DNA from: Anaeromyxobacter sp.
GTDB lineage: Bacteria; Myxococcota; Myxococcia; Myxococcales; Anaeromyxobacteraceae
Assembly: GCA_020028115.1 (NCBI GenBank)
Contig: JAHWYA010000146.1
Span: forward strand, 1-5,789
DNA: 5,789 bases
Direction: 5' to 3'
Part shown: one piece after another, positions 5,572-5,789 of the stretch
Layout: the number at the start of each line of letters is the position of its first letter
Position numbering within the stretch: position 1 is the first letter of the stretch
Position numbers and translations under genes: made by a program
The notes under the pieces: model-generated
What the model saw: the letters and a program-made list of their open reading frames with translations, nothing else
Database searches by the model: none
Told to the model about the DNA's origin: nothing

Positions 5572-5789
5572 GCGCGGCGCACGCCGAGGGGGTCGAGACC
5601 GTGATCGAGTTCAGCCGGGCTCTCGAGGAGTCCCGGGCTGGCCGGCAGCCGCAGGGCGCGGCCGTGGATGCGCTGGACGACGTGGAGGCCGTGGAGATCG
5701 TGATCGTGGAGTCCATGGACGCCGTGGACGGCGCGCAGGCGCAGCCGGCCCCGCCGCCGGTGCCGCCGTCGTTGACGGAGGACGCGCTG
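5568..5789 (+). CDS. Third gene of the secretion operon, N-terminal 74 codons (runs off right edge; possibly GspE)
   Basis: An ATG overlaps the gspF stop as ATGA, the usual sign of coupled translation, and the frame stays open to the window edge. The visible 74 residues are acidic (Glu/Asp in VEAVEIVIVESMDAVDG) and end in a Pro-rich linker (QPAPPPVPPSLTEDAL). There is no signal peptide, membrane helix or prepilin leader, so it is a cytoplasmic protein and not another pseudopilin or GspC/L/M. By operon logic the missing cytoplasmic partner is the ATPase GspE, whose N-terminal domain varies greatly, but no ATPase motif is within the window. The product name is therefore an inference; the existence of the gene is well supported. 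Confidence 0.7.
   Translation, partial: MSAAHAEGVETVIEFSRALEESRAGRQPQGAAVDALDDVEAVEIVIVESMDAVDGAQAQPAPPPVPPSLTEDAL

Overview
The window is about 5.8 kb of very GC-rich DNA with strong G/C preference at third codon positions. The left two thirds looks like a Myxococcota-type chromosome (Anaeromyxobacter-like in feel). This is an impression from base composition, leucine codon choice (CTC well above CTG) and gene types, not a database result. Because of the high GC content, many long open frames are antisense or off-frame shadows; I list only frames backed by domain motifs, start signals or context.

Layout, left to right. Positions 1-308 (minus) hold the start of an RDD-family membrane protein that runs off the left edge. 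Just upstream of it on the same strand, 358-1221 encodes a secreted or membrane-attached protein of three carboxypeptidase-regulatory-like (Cna-B type) beta-sandwich repeats. Positions 1222-1591 have no gene but contain two small hairpins and a REP-like palindromic element. A complete tRNA-Lys(UUU) gene lies at 1592-1664 (plus). A MocR-type regulator (GntR winged helix fused to a class-I aminotransferase fold) occupies 1749-3245 (minus). It is divergent from a small DUF2917-like protein at 3349-3696 (plus). The roughly 100-bp divergent spacer carries direct repeats that are good candidates for the MocR operator.

Positions 3697-3956 are a transition zone. It holds what looks like the 3' end of a minus-strand gene broken by frameshifts, and then a 10-bp inverted repeat directly ahead of a strong ribosome binding site. 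From 3957 to the right edge is a tightly packed plus-strand type II secretion operon: gspG (major pseudopilin), gspF (inner-membrane platform), and the acidic N-terminus of a third protein (possibly GspE) that runs off the edge. Leucine codon choice here moves to CTG above CTC with some TTG, unlike the left part. The zone around 3.7-3.95 kb is therefore either an insertion or rearrangement boundary or an assembly join.

I see no CRISPR array, integrase, transposase or clear novel defence system. The most rewarding places for a second look are the MocR/DUF2917 pair with its repeats, the broken gene and composition switch near 3.7-3.95 kb, and the inverted repeat in the gspG leader.
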